Source: Hoeflea_A sp965228435
GTDB taxonomy: Bacteria; Pseudomonadota; Alphaproteobacteria; Rhizobiales; Rhizobiaceae
Direction: 5' to 3'
NCBI GenBank assembly: GCA_965228435.1
Contig: OZ245818.1
Location: 7,824,801-7,888,800 of the forward strand
Length of the DNA: 64,000 bases
The notes under the pieces are model-generated. The model did no database searches. It was not told the origin of the DNA and worked only from the letters and a program-made list of their open reading frames with translations. A program made the position numbers and the translations under genes. Shown piece after piece: positions 35,333-44,113 of the stretch. How positions within the stretch are numbered: the stretch's first letter is position 1; the number at the start of each line of letters is the position of its first letter.

Positions 35333-37303
35333 ATGCAGCAGGCCTATTCGACCGATGGCGACATCCTGTGGCGGCCATCCGCGACCGACATGGAGCAATC
35401 GGCGCTGGCGCGCTTTGCCCGCAAGAGCGGCTATCTCGTCAGCGACTACCCGGCGCTGCATGCCTGGTCGACCAGCGACCCCGGAGCATTCTGGAGCGCC
35501 TTATGGGACTTTGCCGACATCATCGGAGACAAGGGCGGCGTCCCGTTTGAGCCCGATGCCGACGCATGGATGACAGGCGCGCGCTTCTTTCCGGAAGCCA
35601 GGCTCAATCTGGCGGAAAACCTGTTGCGCGGCGCGGCTTCCGATCCGGTCGTTCATGCGGTCAGCGAAACCGGCGCCGCTGGCTCGATTACCCGCGATGA
35701 ATTGCGTGGCCGAGTGGCACGGGCAGCCGATGGCTTGCGCGGTGCCGGAGTTCGTCCGGGGGACCGTGTCGCCGGTGTCCTGCCGAATACGCCGGAAGCG
35801 CTTGTGGCTCTTCTGGCCACGCTTGCCATCGGTGGCGTCTGGACCTCCTGCTCTCCGGACTTCGGCACGGCGGCGATCGTCGACCGTCTGGGCCAGGTAG
35901 CGCCGAAGGTCCTCTTTGCTGCGCCGATCTACCGTTATGGCGGCCGAACGCACGACATCTCGCAACGTCTGACAGATGTTCTGGACGGGATGGACAGCGT
36001 CGAGATGCTGGTGCTCAGCGGTGCCGAATGCACGGTGGCCGTGCCGGAAAGGGTGACGACCGTCTTGCAGGAAGACTTCGGCAATCCGTCAACGCTTCGC
36101 TTTGAACGCCTGCCCTTCGATCAACCGGCTTACATTCTATACACGTCCGGAACCACCGGAGCTCCCAAGGCCATCGTGCACCGGGCCGGCGGCGTCTTGC
36201 TGCAGCACGTGAAGGAACACATGCTGCACGGCGACGTTCGGCCCGGTGACACGGTGATCTGGTACACCAACACCGCCTGGATGATGTATCACTGGATGAT
36301 CTCGGCTCTGGGATGCGGCGCCGCGGTGGTGCTTTACGACGGCGCACCAATCCTGAAGACTGAGCATGGGCTCGACCCTTCGCCGTTGTGGAAGCTTGCA
36401 GATGATCTCGACGTCACGCATCTCGGAGTAAGCCCGAAGTACCTGGCAACACTTGCGGCCGAGAACTACCGCCCCCGAGAACAGCACGACCTCGGTGCCC
36501 TGCGGGCTCTGCTTGCCTGCGGCGCTCCCACCCTCCCCCACCAGTTCGACTGGATCTACAACGCGATCAAGCCGGACATGATGTTTGCGTCGATCAGCGG
36601 CGGCACGGAGATCCTGGGCAGTTTTCTGATCGGCTCGCCCATTCATGCTGTGCGCCGGGGTCAATTGACCGTGCCGGCACTCGGTCACGCGGTTGCGGTG
36701 CTCGACGACCGCGGCATCCCGGTGGTCGGCCGTCGCGGCGACCTGGTCTGCACCGAGCCGTTTCCGTCCATGCCGCTGACTTTCTGGGGCGATGGCGGCG
36801 ACGCCCGTTACCGCGCCACCTATTTTGGAGACCGGCAGGAAATCTGGACCCATGGCGATATTGCCGAACTGGTGCCGACCGGCGGTGGGTTCGTCCATGG
36901 TCGGTCGGACAGCACCTTGAAACCGGGCGGCGTTCGAATCGGGATCTCGGAAATCTATGCCGCCTGCGAGACCTTTCCGGAAATCGACGACTTTGTCGTT
37001 TTTGGCGCCGTCCACGATGGCGACGAGGAGGTCGTGCTCTGCCTCAAACCGTGCGCCAGTACAAAGATCAATGATGAGTTGGTTGGCCGAATCCGCGGGA
37101 AAATTCGCACGGAAGCATCGCCGCGGCATGTGCCTGCGCGTGTCCATGTGGTCTCCGAAATCCCCTATACGATCAACGGCAAGCGGGTGGAAAGCGCAGC
37201 GCGCACAGCAGCAGCCGGCGGCGATATCAAAAACCTCTCGTCGCTGGCGAACCCCGCCTGCATCGACGAGTACCGCCATCTCGACCGGGAGGCGGCGCTG
37301 TGA
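35333..37303 (+). CDS. acetoacetyl-CoA synthetase-like ligase
   Basis: A 656-residue adenylate-forming enzyme matching AacS (acetoacetate-CoA ligase) in length and motifs: LWRPSATDMEQSALARFA at the N-terminus, the P-loop TSGTTGAPKAI from residue 271, and the AacS-type segment WYTNTAWMMYHWMISAL near residue 307. The C-terminal KRVESAA carries a lysine near the end as in the family. It would activate acetoacetate or a related ketoacid. It directly follows the sulfatase gene and overlaps the thiolase-like gene by 4 bases (GTGA). Confidence 0.9.
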   Translation: MQQAYSTDGDILWRPSATDMEQSALARFARKSGYLVSDYPALHAWSTSDPGAFWSALWDFADIIGDKGGVPFEPDADAWMTGARFFPEARLNLAENLLRGAASDPVVHAVSETGAAGSITRDELRGRVARAADGLRGAGVRPGDRVAGVLPNTPEALVALLATLAIGGVWTSCSPDFGTAAIVDRLGQVAPKVLFAAPIYRYGGRTHDISQRLTDVLDGMDSVEMLVLSGAECTVAVPERVTTVLQEDFGNPSTLRFERLPFDQPAYILYTSGTTGAPKAIVHRAGGVLLQHVKEHMLHGDVRPGDTVIWYTNTAWMMYHWMISALGCGAAVVLYDGAPILKTEHGLDPSPLWKLADDLDVTHLGVSPKYLATLAAENYRPREQHDLGALRALLACGAPTLPHQFDWIYNAIKPDMMFASISGGTEILGSFLIGSPIHAVRRGQLTVPALGHAVAVLDDRGIPVVGRRGDLVCTEPFPSMPLTFWGDGGDARYRATYFGDRQEIWTHGDIAELVPTGGGFVHGRSDSTLKPGGVRIGISEIYAACETFPEIDDFVVFGAVHDGDEEVVLCLKPCASTKINDELVGRIRGKIRTEASPRHVPARVHVVSEIPYTINGKRVESAARTAAAGGDIKNLSSLANPACIDEYRHLDREAAL

Positions 37304-38460
37304 GCCGGCAATGGTCTTCCGCTGCCATAACCGGCATTGGCGAGCTCAAACCGCAACGTCGTACAGACGGCGTCACCACGATGGAATTGCTGGCCAGGGT
37401 CTCGCGGCTCGCGGCACTTGATGCCGGCGTCGAGCCCGGAGAGATCGACGGTCTGCTTGTCGGACCGCAGGTGGGTGAGACGCCGCAGCACGTGCCCGCG
37501 ACGGTCGCGGAGTATCTCGGCTTGCAGCCGACGATGTCGAATGTCGTCGACCTCGGCGGCGCCTCCGGGCCGGGCATGATCTGGCGGGCCATAGCGGCAA
37601 TCGAGGCCGGAATGTGCGAGACGGTCCTTTGCGTGCTGGGCAATCACCGCAATCCGGAGGCCCCGCGCTCCCCCAACCGCAATCCGATCCGCGAGTTTGA
37701 CGTTCCCTTTGGCGCATCGGGTGCCAATTTGTCATACGCGCTGCTCATGCAGGCGCACATGGCGGCCTACAATTGTCCCCCAGAAGACTACGCGTTGGTC
37801 GCCGCCGGTGCCCGGGCCAATGCGCAGCTCAATCCGATGGCGATCTTCCACGGCCAGCCGGCGAGCGTCGAGGAGGTGCTTGCCTCGCCCATGGTCACGT
37901 CACCGCTGCATCTGTTCGAAATCGTCATGCCGGTTGCCGGCGGCGAAGCCGTGATCGTGACAACTGACAAACGGTCTTCCCGGAGCCCCCACAAGCCCGT
38001 GCGTCTTCTGGGCGCCGGAGAAAAAATCACCCACCGCGCCGTGAGCCAGGCGCCGAGCCTCACATCCGGACCCTTGAAGCCGTCCATGGAGCGGGCGTTC
38101 GCTCAGGCCGGCATGCAGGCCAAAGACATGCGCTTTCTGTCGCTCTACGACTGCTACACGATCATGGTCGCAACGACGATCGAAGATGCCGGGTTGTGTG
38201 CACCGGGCGAGTTCGGCGCTTTCCTGCGCGATTCAGGCACCGGACCGGAAGCCCTTTATCCCCTCAACACCCATGGTGGTCAGCTCGGCTTCGGACAGCC
38301 GGATCTCGCCGGCGGAATGACCCATGTCGTCGAGGCCGTCCGTCAACTGCGCGGCGAAGCCGAGGGCCGGCAAATCGCCGACGCCACCAGCGCCCTGGTC
38401 ACGGGCAACGGTGCGACGATGAGCGAGGCGGTCGCGCTCGTATTGGGAGCGGAAGCATGA
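37300..38460 (+). CDS. thiolase-like lipid-transfer/retro-aldolase protein (Ltp2/SCP-x type)
   Basis: A 386-residue thiolase-fold protein that lacks the thiolase catalytic residues: the nucleophile region reads DLGGASGPGM with no Cys, the GHP motif is replaced by GGQLGFGQPDLAGG, and the C-terminal Cys motif by VTGNGATM. Tyr283 and Tyr286 in SLYDCYT resemble the tyrosines used by Ltp2, a retro-aldolase that works with a DUF35 partner in sterol side-chain breakdown. The next genes are exactly DUF35 and MaoC types. The GTG start has GGGAGG upstream and overlaps the ligase stop. An aldol cleavage role is inference from residues and context. Confidence 0.8.
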   Translation: MSRQWSSAAITGIGELKPQRRTDGVTTMELLARVSRLAALDAGVEPGEIDGLLVGPQVGETPQHVPATVAEYLGLQPTMSNVVDLGGASGPGMIWRAIAAIEAGMCETVLCVLGNHRNPEAPRSPNRNPIREFDVPFGASGANLSYALLMQAHMAAYNCPPEDYALVAAGARANAQLNPMAIFHGQPASVEEVLASPMVTSPLHLFEIVMPVAGGEAVIVTTDKRSSRSPHKPVRLLGAGEKITHRAVSQAPSLTSGPLKPSMERAFAQAGMQAKDMRFLSLYDCYTIMVATTIEDAGLCAPGEFGAFLRDSGTGPEALYPLNTHGGQLGFGQPDLAGGMTHVVEAVRQLRGEAEGRQIADATSALVTGNGATMSEAVALVLGAEA

Positions 38461-38891
38461 GCAATCTCGCCGAGCTGAAAGTGCCGGGACCGACCATGGT
38501 GCCGCTGACCGAGCCGTTCTGGGATTCAGCGTCCCAGGGCCGGCTGCTGATCCAGCGTTGCCAGAACTGCGGGGCCGCAGTGTTTTATCCGCGCGGCATC
38601 TGTCCGAAATGCTGGTCTGAGAAACTTGAATGGGAGCAGGCAAGCGGCCGGGGCAGGCTCAAATCATTTTCCGAGGTGCACAAGCCCGGCCATCCGGGAT
38701 GGCAACCCGCCGCGCCTTACATCGTCGGACTGGTGACGCTGGAGGAAGGGCCTGTCATGCTGAGCCTGATTTTGCCCGGCGAGCGGCCAGTCACGGTTGG
38801 CGATGCGCTTGCTCTCGAACCAACCATCATCGGCGGAAGAAGGCTGCCTGTTTTTCGACCGCAGAACGACCAAACGGAGGAAACGATATGA
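38457..38891 (+). CDS. DUF35 zinc-ribbon/OB-fold protein
   Basis: A 144-residue protein with a rubredoxin-like zinc site (Cys35, Cys38, Cys49, Cys52 in CQNCGA...GICPKC) and a following OB fold (SFSEVHKPGHPGW, YIVGLVTLEEG). DUF35 proteins form complexes with thiolase-like proteins and pass or hold acyl-CoA. The ATG overlaps the thiolase-like stop, strongly suggesting a complex with that protein. It overlaps the MaoC gene by 4 bases. Confidence 0.9.
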   Translation: MSNLAELKVPGPTMVPLTEPFWDSASQGRLLIQRCQNCGAAVFYPRGICPKCWSEKLEWEQASGRGRLKSFSEVHKPGHPGWQPAAPYIVGLVTLEEGPVMLSLILPGERPVTVGDALALEPTIIGGRRLPVFRPQNDQTEETI

Positions 38892-39340
38892 GCGACGCCA
38901 AACCGGACGGATGGGCCGGCACGATCAAGGGAAAGCCGCAGGCAGGCCAGGTAGCGGAGCGCAGCCGCACCACTTCCATGAAGGACATCGAGTCCTTCAC
39001 CGAGATGACCGGCGACCGCAACCCCCTGCACTACGACCGGGAGCTCGCCGAAAAGTCGCCGTTCGGCAAACTTATCGTCCAGGGTGGCGTCACCTCGGGC
39101 ATTCTCAACGCGCTCGTTGCCGAAGACCTCCCGGGCCCCGGCACGGTTTTCCTGGGTGTCGAATGGAAATTCGTCAAGGCCGTCGGCGTCGACGAAACCA
39201 TCACCGGGCGGGTCGAAGTGGAGACGGTGCGCGATGACAAGCCGATCTGTACCATCAAGACGGAAGTTCTCAATGGGGATGGCGAGGTCTGCCTGACCGG
39301 AACCGCCACCACCTATACGATGCCGCTGGTTGGGATTTAG
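38888..39340 (+). CDS. MaoC-like enoyl-CoA hydratase
   Basis: A 150-residue single hotdog domain with the hydratase-2 motif (Asp43 and His48 in TGDRNPLHYD) and the following PFGKLIVQGGVTSGI helix. It would hydrate an enoyl-CoA to a hydroxyacyl-CoA, the natural step before aldol cleavage by the thiolase-like/DUF35 pair. The ATG overlaps the DUF35 stop. Confidence 0.9.
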   Translation: MSDAKPDGWAGTIKGKPQAGQVAERSRTTSMKDIESFTEMTGDRNPLHYDRELAEKSPFGKLIVQGGVTSGILNALVAEDLPGPGTVFLGVEWKFVKAVGVDETITGRVEVETVRDDKPICTIKTEVLNGDGEVCLTGTATTYTMPLVGI

Positions 39341-39391
39341 AGCCTTTCCAGGTAATGAGGAGACTGCTTAACCGGAAAAAGGTATGTCGGC

Positions 39392-40606
39392 TTGGCCGAG
39401 GATGACGCAAACCGCTGGTTCTATCTCGGGCTGACCTGCGTCGCTTTGGTGTTGTCGTTGACGACGTGGTTCTCGGCCACCGCGGTGATCCCCGAATTGA
39501 CCGTCCGCTGGGCTCTTACCAGTTCGGAAGCCGCGTGGCTGACCAATGGTGTGCAGGCCGGCTTCGTGGTCGGCGCATTGACCGCCAGCGCGTTGTCGCT
39601 CGCGGATATCTGGCGCATGCAATACCTGATGGCGGGCGCCGCATTGCTCGGCGCCATCGCCAATGCAGCGCTGCTTTTCGAACCCGATGCCTCGGGTGCC
39701 ATCGTGGCCCGCTTCGTAACAGGCGTTTCCCTTGCCGGTGTCTACCCGCCGGCGATGAAATTCATGGCCACCTGGTTCGTCAGGGGCCGCGGCCTGGCTC
39801 TCGGTCTGCTGGTCGGGTCGCTCACGCTGGGTTCTGCGATGCCGCATCTGGTCCGCGCCATGGGTGCTGGAGTGGAGCGGAGCAGCGTCGTCACCATCAC
39901 CTCCCTCGCCAGCGTTGCAGCAGCGGTCATCTTCTGGTTTCTGCGCGACGGGCCGCATGCCTTCGCCCGCACCCGTGTCGACATTCGGCAGATCGGCAGC
40001 ATTCTGCGCAACCGCCCGGTGATGCTCGCCAACACTGGCTATTTCGGCCACATGTGGGAACTCTATGCCATGTGGGGCTGGTTTCTGGCTTATGCCAACG
40101 CCTCCTTCGAGACGGGTAACGCCGTATTTGGCAGCAACGCTTCCCTGCTGACCTTCGCAGTGGTGGCGATCGGAATGCCCGGTTGCATCCTCGGCGGCTA
40201 TTTATCCGACCGGATCGGGCGCTGCTACACGACCGCGCTGATGATGACGATATCGGGCCTCTGCGCGGTCGCCATCGGGTTCACGTTCGACGGCCCCGGC
40301 TGGCTTTTTGCGACCGTTGCTCTGTTGTGGGGACTGACCGTCGTGGCCGACTCGGCCCAGTTTTCAACAGCCGTGACCGAGTTGTCACCGCAGAACCAGG
40401 TCGGATCGGCTTTGGCGCTGCAGATGGGCGTCGGCTTTGCCATTACCATACTCGTCATCTGGCTGACCCCACTGGTTGTTGATGCGCTTGGGGGCTGGCG
40501 TTGGGGCTTCGTCATGCTTGCGCCGGGACCGCTGGTCGGGGTATGTGCAATTCTGGTGCTTCGCAGAATGCCGGAAGCATCGGCGATGGCGGGCGGCCTC
40601 AGATAG
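39392..40606 (+). CDS. MFS transporter
   Basis: A 404-residue major-facilitator protein with about 12 membrane segments. The MFS loop between segments 2 and 3 is divergent, and GGYLSDRIGR in the second half (near residue 268) is the repeated MFS motif. I use the TTG at 39392, which has AAAAAGG upstream; the nearby ATG at 39383 is in another frame. It may export a product or import the substrate of the neighbouring CoA pathway. Confidence 0.85.
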   Translation: MAEDDANRWFYLGLTCVALVLSLTTWFSATAVIPELTVRWALTSSEAAWLTNGVQAGFVVGALTASALSLADIWRMQYLMAGAALLGAIANAALLFEPDASGAIVARFVTGVSLAGVYPPAMKFMATWFVRGRGLALGLLVGSLTLGSAMPHLVRAMGAGVERSSVVTITSLASVAAAVIFWFLRDGPHAFARTRVDIRQIGSILRNRPVMLANTGYFGHMWELYAMWGWFLAYANASFETGNAVFGSNASLLTFAVVAIGMPGCILGGYLSDRIGRCYTTALMMTISGLCAVAIGFTFDGPGWLFATVALLWGLTVVADSAQFSTAVTELSPQNQVGSALALQMGVGFAITILVIWLTPLVVDALGGWRWGFVMLAPGPLVGVCAILVLRRMPEASAMAGGLR

Positions 40607-40649
40607 TGATCGTCTGCCGCATCTCGGTTGTTGGCAGAAAGGACTTCGT

Positions 40650-41498
40650 TTGGCGCAGAGCGGTAAATCCGACGACGTATCGCTGGCCACCGGTAGGCCT
40701 CGCGGACGACCGCGCTACGATGAGGCAGACGCCGGTGCCGCGCAAAAATTCCGCAAGCTTGCGGAAACGATCAAGCTTGACCGACGCGATTCCTCGCCGC
40801 TCTGGGTGCAGTTGAAACGCCAGATCGAGGACGCGATTCTGGCAGGTACCCTGCCGGACGATTCCCGCCTGCCCTCCGAACAGGCCATGTGCGAGATGTT
40901 CGACCTGTCTCGGCCGGTCATCCGGTCGGCCCTCGCCGCGCTCACGGCCGAAGGACGGGTGATAAAGCAGGCGCGGCGCGGCATGTTCGTAGCACCGCAA
41001 TCGACGGAAGTCCGGTTCATGACGTCGACACTCGGCGTTTTCGATGACCTTTCGGCTCGCGGCTACAAGGTCACCGTCAAAACGTTCGACTACGGACTGT
41101 ATCCGGCGAACGAGCACGAACGCCGTGTGTTCAATCTGCCAGACGGGTTCGAAGTCATTCGCGCGCGCCGCGTCTACATGGCCGACGGGAAGCCGCTGAC
41201 CCACACCGACATTTCACTGCCGGCGCACCGACTGCCGGGAATGGAACAGTTGGATATGGAAAACCGCTCGATCTTTGAAACGATCCGCGAACGCTACGGC
41301 CTCACTGTCATTCGAGCCGACAGATGGCTGACGACCGGGCTGGCGCCAGCGGACGTCGCAGAGCGGATGGGTATTGCAGAGGGAAAACCGATGATCAAGA
41401 TCGACTCAATCGCCTACGATCACGACGGCAATGCCCTGGAGTCCTATCACGCTTTCTACGACGCCTCGGTCGCGCCCATTCACATCTCCGCCGAATAG
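40650..41498 (+). CDS. GntR/UTRA-family regulator with AT-hook-like N-terminal tail
   Basis: A 282-residue regulator. Residues 45-115 form a GntR winged helix (SPLWVQLKRQIEDAILAG, then LPSEQAMCEMFDLSRPVIRSAL), and residues 125-282 a UTRA effector domain of the HutC group. An unusual tail precedes them, with RPRGRPR at residues 16-22, the core of an AT-hook. I use the TTG at 40650, preceded by AAAGGA; the open frame continues upstream inside the MFS gene but is unlikely coding. It sits between two units that carry the shared palindromes, whose symmetry fits HutC-type operators. Confidence 0.85.
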   Translation: MAQSGKSDDVSLATGRPRGRPRYDEADAGAAQKFRKLAETIKLDRRDSSPLWVQLKRQIEDAILAGTLPDDSRLPSEQAMCEMFDLSRPVIRSALAALTAEGRVIKQARRGMFVAPQSTEVRFMTSTLGVFDDLSARGYKVTVKTFDYGLYPANEHERRVFNLPDGFEVIRARRVYMADGKPLTHTDISLPAHRLPGMEQLDMENRSIFETIRERYGLTVIRADRWLTTGLAPADVAERMGIAEGKPMIKIDSIAYDHDGNALESYHAFYDASVAPIHISAE

Positions 41499-41536
41499 CA
41501 TGAGATCCAAATGACGCTTATGGCGTTCAGTGATTA

Positions 41537-41554
41537 TTTCTGAGCATAACCAGA
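41537..41554. promoter_or_regulatory. candidate GntR operator, copy 4 (aldolase operon)
   Basis: TTTCTG-AGCATA-ACCAGA in the gap between the GntR gene and the aldolase gene. Its core differs in one base from the inverse of the copy before the sugar importer. Confidence 0.65.
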
Positions 41555-41581
41555 TTGACAACGGCTTTTCAATACCTTAAA

Positions 41582-41599
41582 TTTCTGGTAACAACCAGA
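41582..41599. promoter_or_regulatory. candidate GntR operator, copy 5 (aldolase operon)
   Basis: TTTCTG-GTAACA-ACCAGA contains the most symmetric version, TCTGGT-N4-ACCAGA, a perfect dyad. It lies 45 bp from copy 4 and about 70 bases before the aldolase start. Confidence 0.68.
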
Positions 41600-41669
41600 T
41601 AAACAGCAGTCTAGGGAATGTCCTGACCGTCCCGCTCACCCCTGCGGGCCGCGATGAACAACAGGAATT

Positions 41670-42320
41670 ATGACATCAGACAAGGATGATCTGGCAGTCC
41701 GAACGGCGATCGTCGAACATTGTCTGACCATGAACCGACTGGGCATCAACCAGGGCAATTCAGGCAATATCAGTGTCCGGCACGGGGACGGCCTGCTGAT
41801 CACCCCGACCAGCTTGCCCTACGATCAGATGTCGCCCGAAGACATCGTCTATCTCGCCACCGACGGCACGCCTGATGGTATACGTGAGCGCTCGAGCGAA
41901 TGGCGTTTTCACTGCGATATCATGCGCCTTCGGCCCGAGGTCAAAGCGATTGTCCACGCACATCCGATGTACTGCACGACAATGGCGATCATGGAACGCG
42001 ACATTCCCGCGATCCACTACATGATTGCCGTCGCTGGTGGGCCCAACATTCGCTGCGCTCCCTATGCGATCTATGGCTCTGAAGAGCTGTCCAATCATGC
42101 CGTGGCCGCGCTTGAAGGTCGCAAGGCCTGCCTTCTGGCCCATCACGGCATGATCGCGGTGGGATCGTCACTGGATCATGCCATGTGGCTGACCGTGGAA
42201 GTGGAGACGCTGGCGCGACAGTATCACGGCTGCCTGCAGATCGGGGAGCCTCCCCTGCTCTCCGACCGCCAGATCGAAGACGTTATGGCAAAGATGGATG
42301 GCTACGGCCATCGCGACTGA
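41670..42320 (+). CDS. class II aldolase/adducin-family protein (fuculose-phosphate aldolase-like)
   Basis: A 216-residue zinc-dependent aldolase. The FucA metal set is visible: Glu77, His96 and His98 (VHAHP) and His158/159 (LLAHHG). NSGNISVR (residues 30-37) is the phosphate-binding loop. It would cleave a phosphorylated sugar or sugar acid to dihydroxyacetone phosphate or a C3 product plus an aldehyde. It opens an operon with a PfkB kinase and an SDR, a set that fits oxidise-phosphorylate-cleave sugar catabolism. Two putative operators precede it. Confidence 0.9.
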   Translation: MTSDKDDLAVRTAIVEHCLTMNRLGINQGNSGNISVRHGDGLLITPTSLPYDQMSPEDIVYLATDGTPDGIRERSSEWRFHCDIMRLRPEVKAIVHAHPMYCTTMAIMERDIPAIHYMIAVAGGPNIRCAPYAIYGSEELSNHAVAALEGRKACLLAHHGMIAVGSSLDHAMWLTVEVETLARQYHGCLQIGEPPLLSDRQIEDVMAKMDGYGHRD

Positions 42321-42380
42321 TCTATTCGGCTGGCAATAGCAATTCGCTTTTGCATCTGACCGAATCGAGGAGGAGATTTA

Positions 42381-43328
42381 GTGACAACGTTTGACTTCAG
42401 CGCAATCGGATTTTCAGTTCTTGATGTTCTCGGCCGCTACGCGTCCGAGATGCCACCCCCCGGCGGCGCCACGTTCATCGAGCAAATCCGCATGACGGTC
42501 GCTGGCACCGCCGCGGCAACCGCTGTCGATTGCGCCATCCTCGGATTGAATGGCCGGATCGTCGCCCGTGTCGGCCACGACGACATGGGCGATTTCATGG
42601 TTTCGAAAATGCAGCAGTTCGGCCTCAACACCGATCTGGTGCAGCGCGACGATGAAAGGCAGACGGCATGCAGCATGCTGCCAATTCTGCCCAATGGAGC
42701 GCGAGCTGCCTTTTTCGTTCCGGGTGCGACCGAAACATTCACAATCAGCCCGGACGACATGGATGCAGTGCTCGACGCGCGGATCATTCACCTTGGCGGG
42801 ACTGGTTTGCTGACGGCCTTCGACGGCGAGCCGTCGCTGGACCTGCTGAAACGGGCAAAAGCGCTGGGGCGCACGACAGCATTCGACCTGATCCTTGCCA
42901 ACGCCGAAACCGCGGCGCTGGTTGAACCGCTGCTCCCCTATATCGACTATTTCGTTCCGTCGATCGAGGAGGCCTCAAACATGGCCGGCGTCAGGGACCC
43001 AGCCGAAGTGGCACGCTGGTTCAAGCAGCGCGGTGTGGGCAACGTGCTTCTGACGCTCGAAGGCGACGGCGTTTTCGTCGATCCTTCCGAGGGAGAGCCG
43101 TTCCGGCTGCCGTCCCACAAGATCGATGTTGTCGACACGACCGGGTGTGGCGACAGCTTTACTGCTGGCGTCATTGTTGGCGTTGCCAAAGGCTGGGACC
43201 TGCGAAAAACCGCTGGTTTCGCCAACGCCGTCGCGGCGAAAGTCGCAATGGGCCTTGGCTCGGACGGCAAGCTGACCTCGCTGGAAGATACGCTGGAGGC
43301 CATGGATAGCTGGCCCCTGAGAGACTGA
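42381..43328 (+). CDS. PfkB-family carbohydrate kinase
   Basis: A 315-residue ribokinase-type sugar kinase. The second PfkB signature DTTGCGDSFTAG ends with catalytic base Asp258; the usual alanine in G-A-G-D is Cys256 here. The N-terminal GGATFIEQIRMTVAGTAAATA region is the substrate-side motif. The GTG start is clear, with GAGGAGGAGATTTA directly before it. Between an aldolase and an SDR, it probably phosphorylates the sugar or keto-sugar that the aldolase then splits. The substrate cannot be named. Confidence 0.9.
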   Translation: MTTFDFSAIGFSVLDVLGRYASEMPPPGGATFIEQIRMTVAGTAAATAVDCAILGLNGRIVARVGHDDMGDFMVSKMQQFGLNTDLVQRDDERQTACSMLPILPNGARAAFFVPGATETFTISPDDMDAVLDARIIHLGGTGLLTAFDGEPSLDLLKRAKALGRTTAFDLILANAETAALVEPLLPYIDYFVPSIEEASNMAGVRDPAEVARWFKQRGVGNVLLTLEGDGVFVDPSEGEPFRLPSHKIDVVDTTGCGDSFTAGVIVGVAKGWDLRKTAGFANAVAAKVAMGLGSDGKLTSLEDTLEAMDSWPLRD

Positions 43329-43345
43329 CCGAAGGACCACCACCA

Positions 43346-44104
43346 ATGAGCGATTTGAGCGGAAAAACCGCATTTGTCACCGGGGCGAGCCGCGGTATTG
43401 GCGAGGCACTGGCGGTCGGCCTTGCCGAACATGGCGCAGACCTCGTGATCAACGACCTGGAGCGTGAAGACGAAGCACTGCAGGGCACCAGGGAGAAGAT
43501 CGAGGCCCTGGGACGCAAGTGCTGGACCTACCATCTGGACGTAACGTCGAAGCCGCAGATCGAGGCGGTTGTTGCCGACACGCTGCAGACTACCGGGACC
43601 ATCGACATTCTCGTCAACAATGCGGGCATTCTCGTCCCGAAGCTTCTGGAAGATGTCGACGAGTCACTCTGGGACGCGCATATGGACGTGAACGCCAAGG
43701 GCGTGCTGCTCATGACCCAAGCCGTCCTGCCACATATGCGCGGCAAGAAATCCGGCCGCATCATCAATATCGCGTCGCTCGCCGGACGCCAGGGTGTGCC
43801 GACCCAGGGCCACTACGCGGCGACCAAAGGAGTGGTGATCACCCTCACCCGGGTTTTTGCCCAGGAAGTCGGTGCTGACGGCGTCACCGTCAACGCGATT
43901 TGTCCAGGCATCATCCTGACGGAAATGGGCAAGAACAACCTCGGCAGCGAGGAAGCGATCCAGCATTGGACGGACAACACCTCGCTGAAACGGCTCGGAG
44001 ACCCGAACGACATCATCGGGCCGGCCGTATTCTTCGCCTCCGATCTATCGGATTTCGTCACCGGACAGGCGCTCAATGTCTGCGGCGGCCTCTACTTCCA
44101 CTAG
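43346..44104 (+). CDS. short-chain dehydrogenase/reductase
   Basis: A 252-residue classical SDR. The cofactor loop TGASRGIG lies at residues 12-19, NNAG near residue 91, and the catalytic residues are Ser144, Tyr157 and Lys161 (YAATK). It should oxidise or reduce a sugar or alcohol with NAD(P). GAAGGA precedes the ATG, 17 bases after the kinase stop. Its place in the operon suggests the first oxidation step of the sugar. Confidence 0.93.
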   Translation: MSDLSGKTAFVTGASRGIGEALAVGLAEHGADLVINDLEREDEALQGTREKIEALGRKCWTYHLDVTSKPQIEAVVADTLQTTGTIDILVNNAGILVPKLLEDVDESLWDAHMDVNAKGVLLMTQAVLPHMRGKKSGRIINIASLAGRQGVPTQGHYAATKGVVITLTRVFAQEVGADGVTVNAICPGIILTEMGKNNLGSEEAIQHWTDNTSLKRLGDPNDIIGPAVFFASDLSDFVTGQALNVCGGLYFH

Positions 44105-44113
44105 GAGCAGCTC

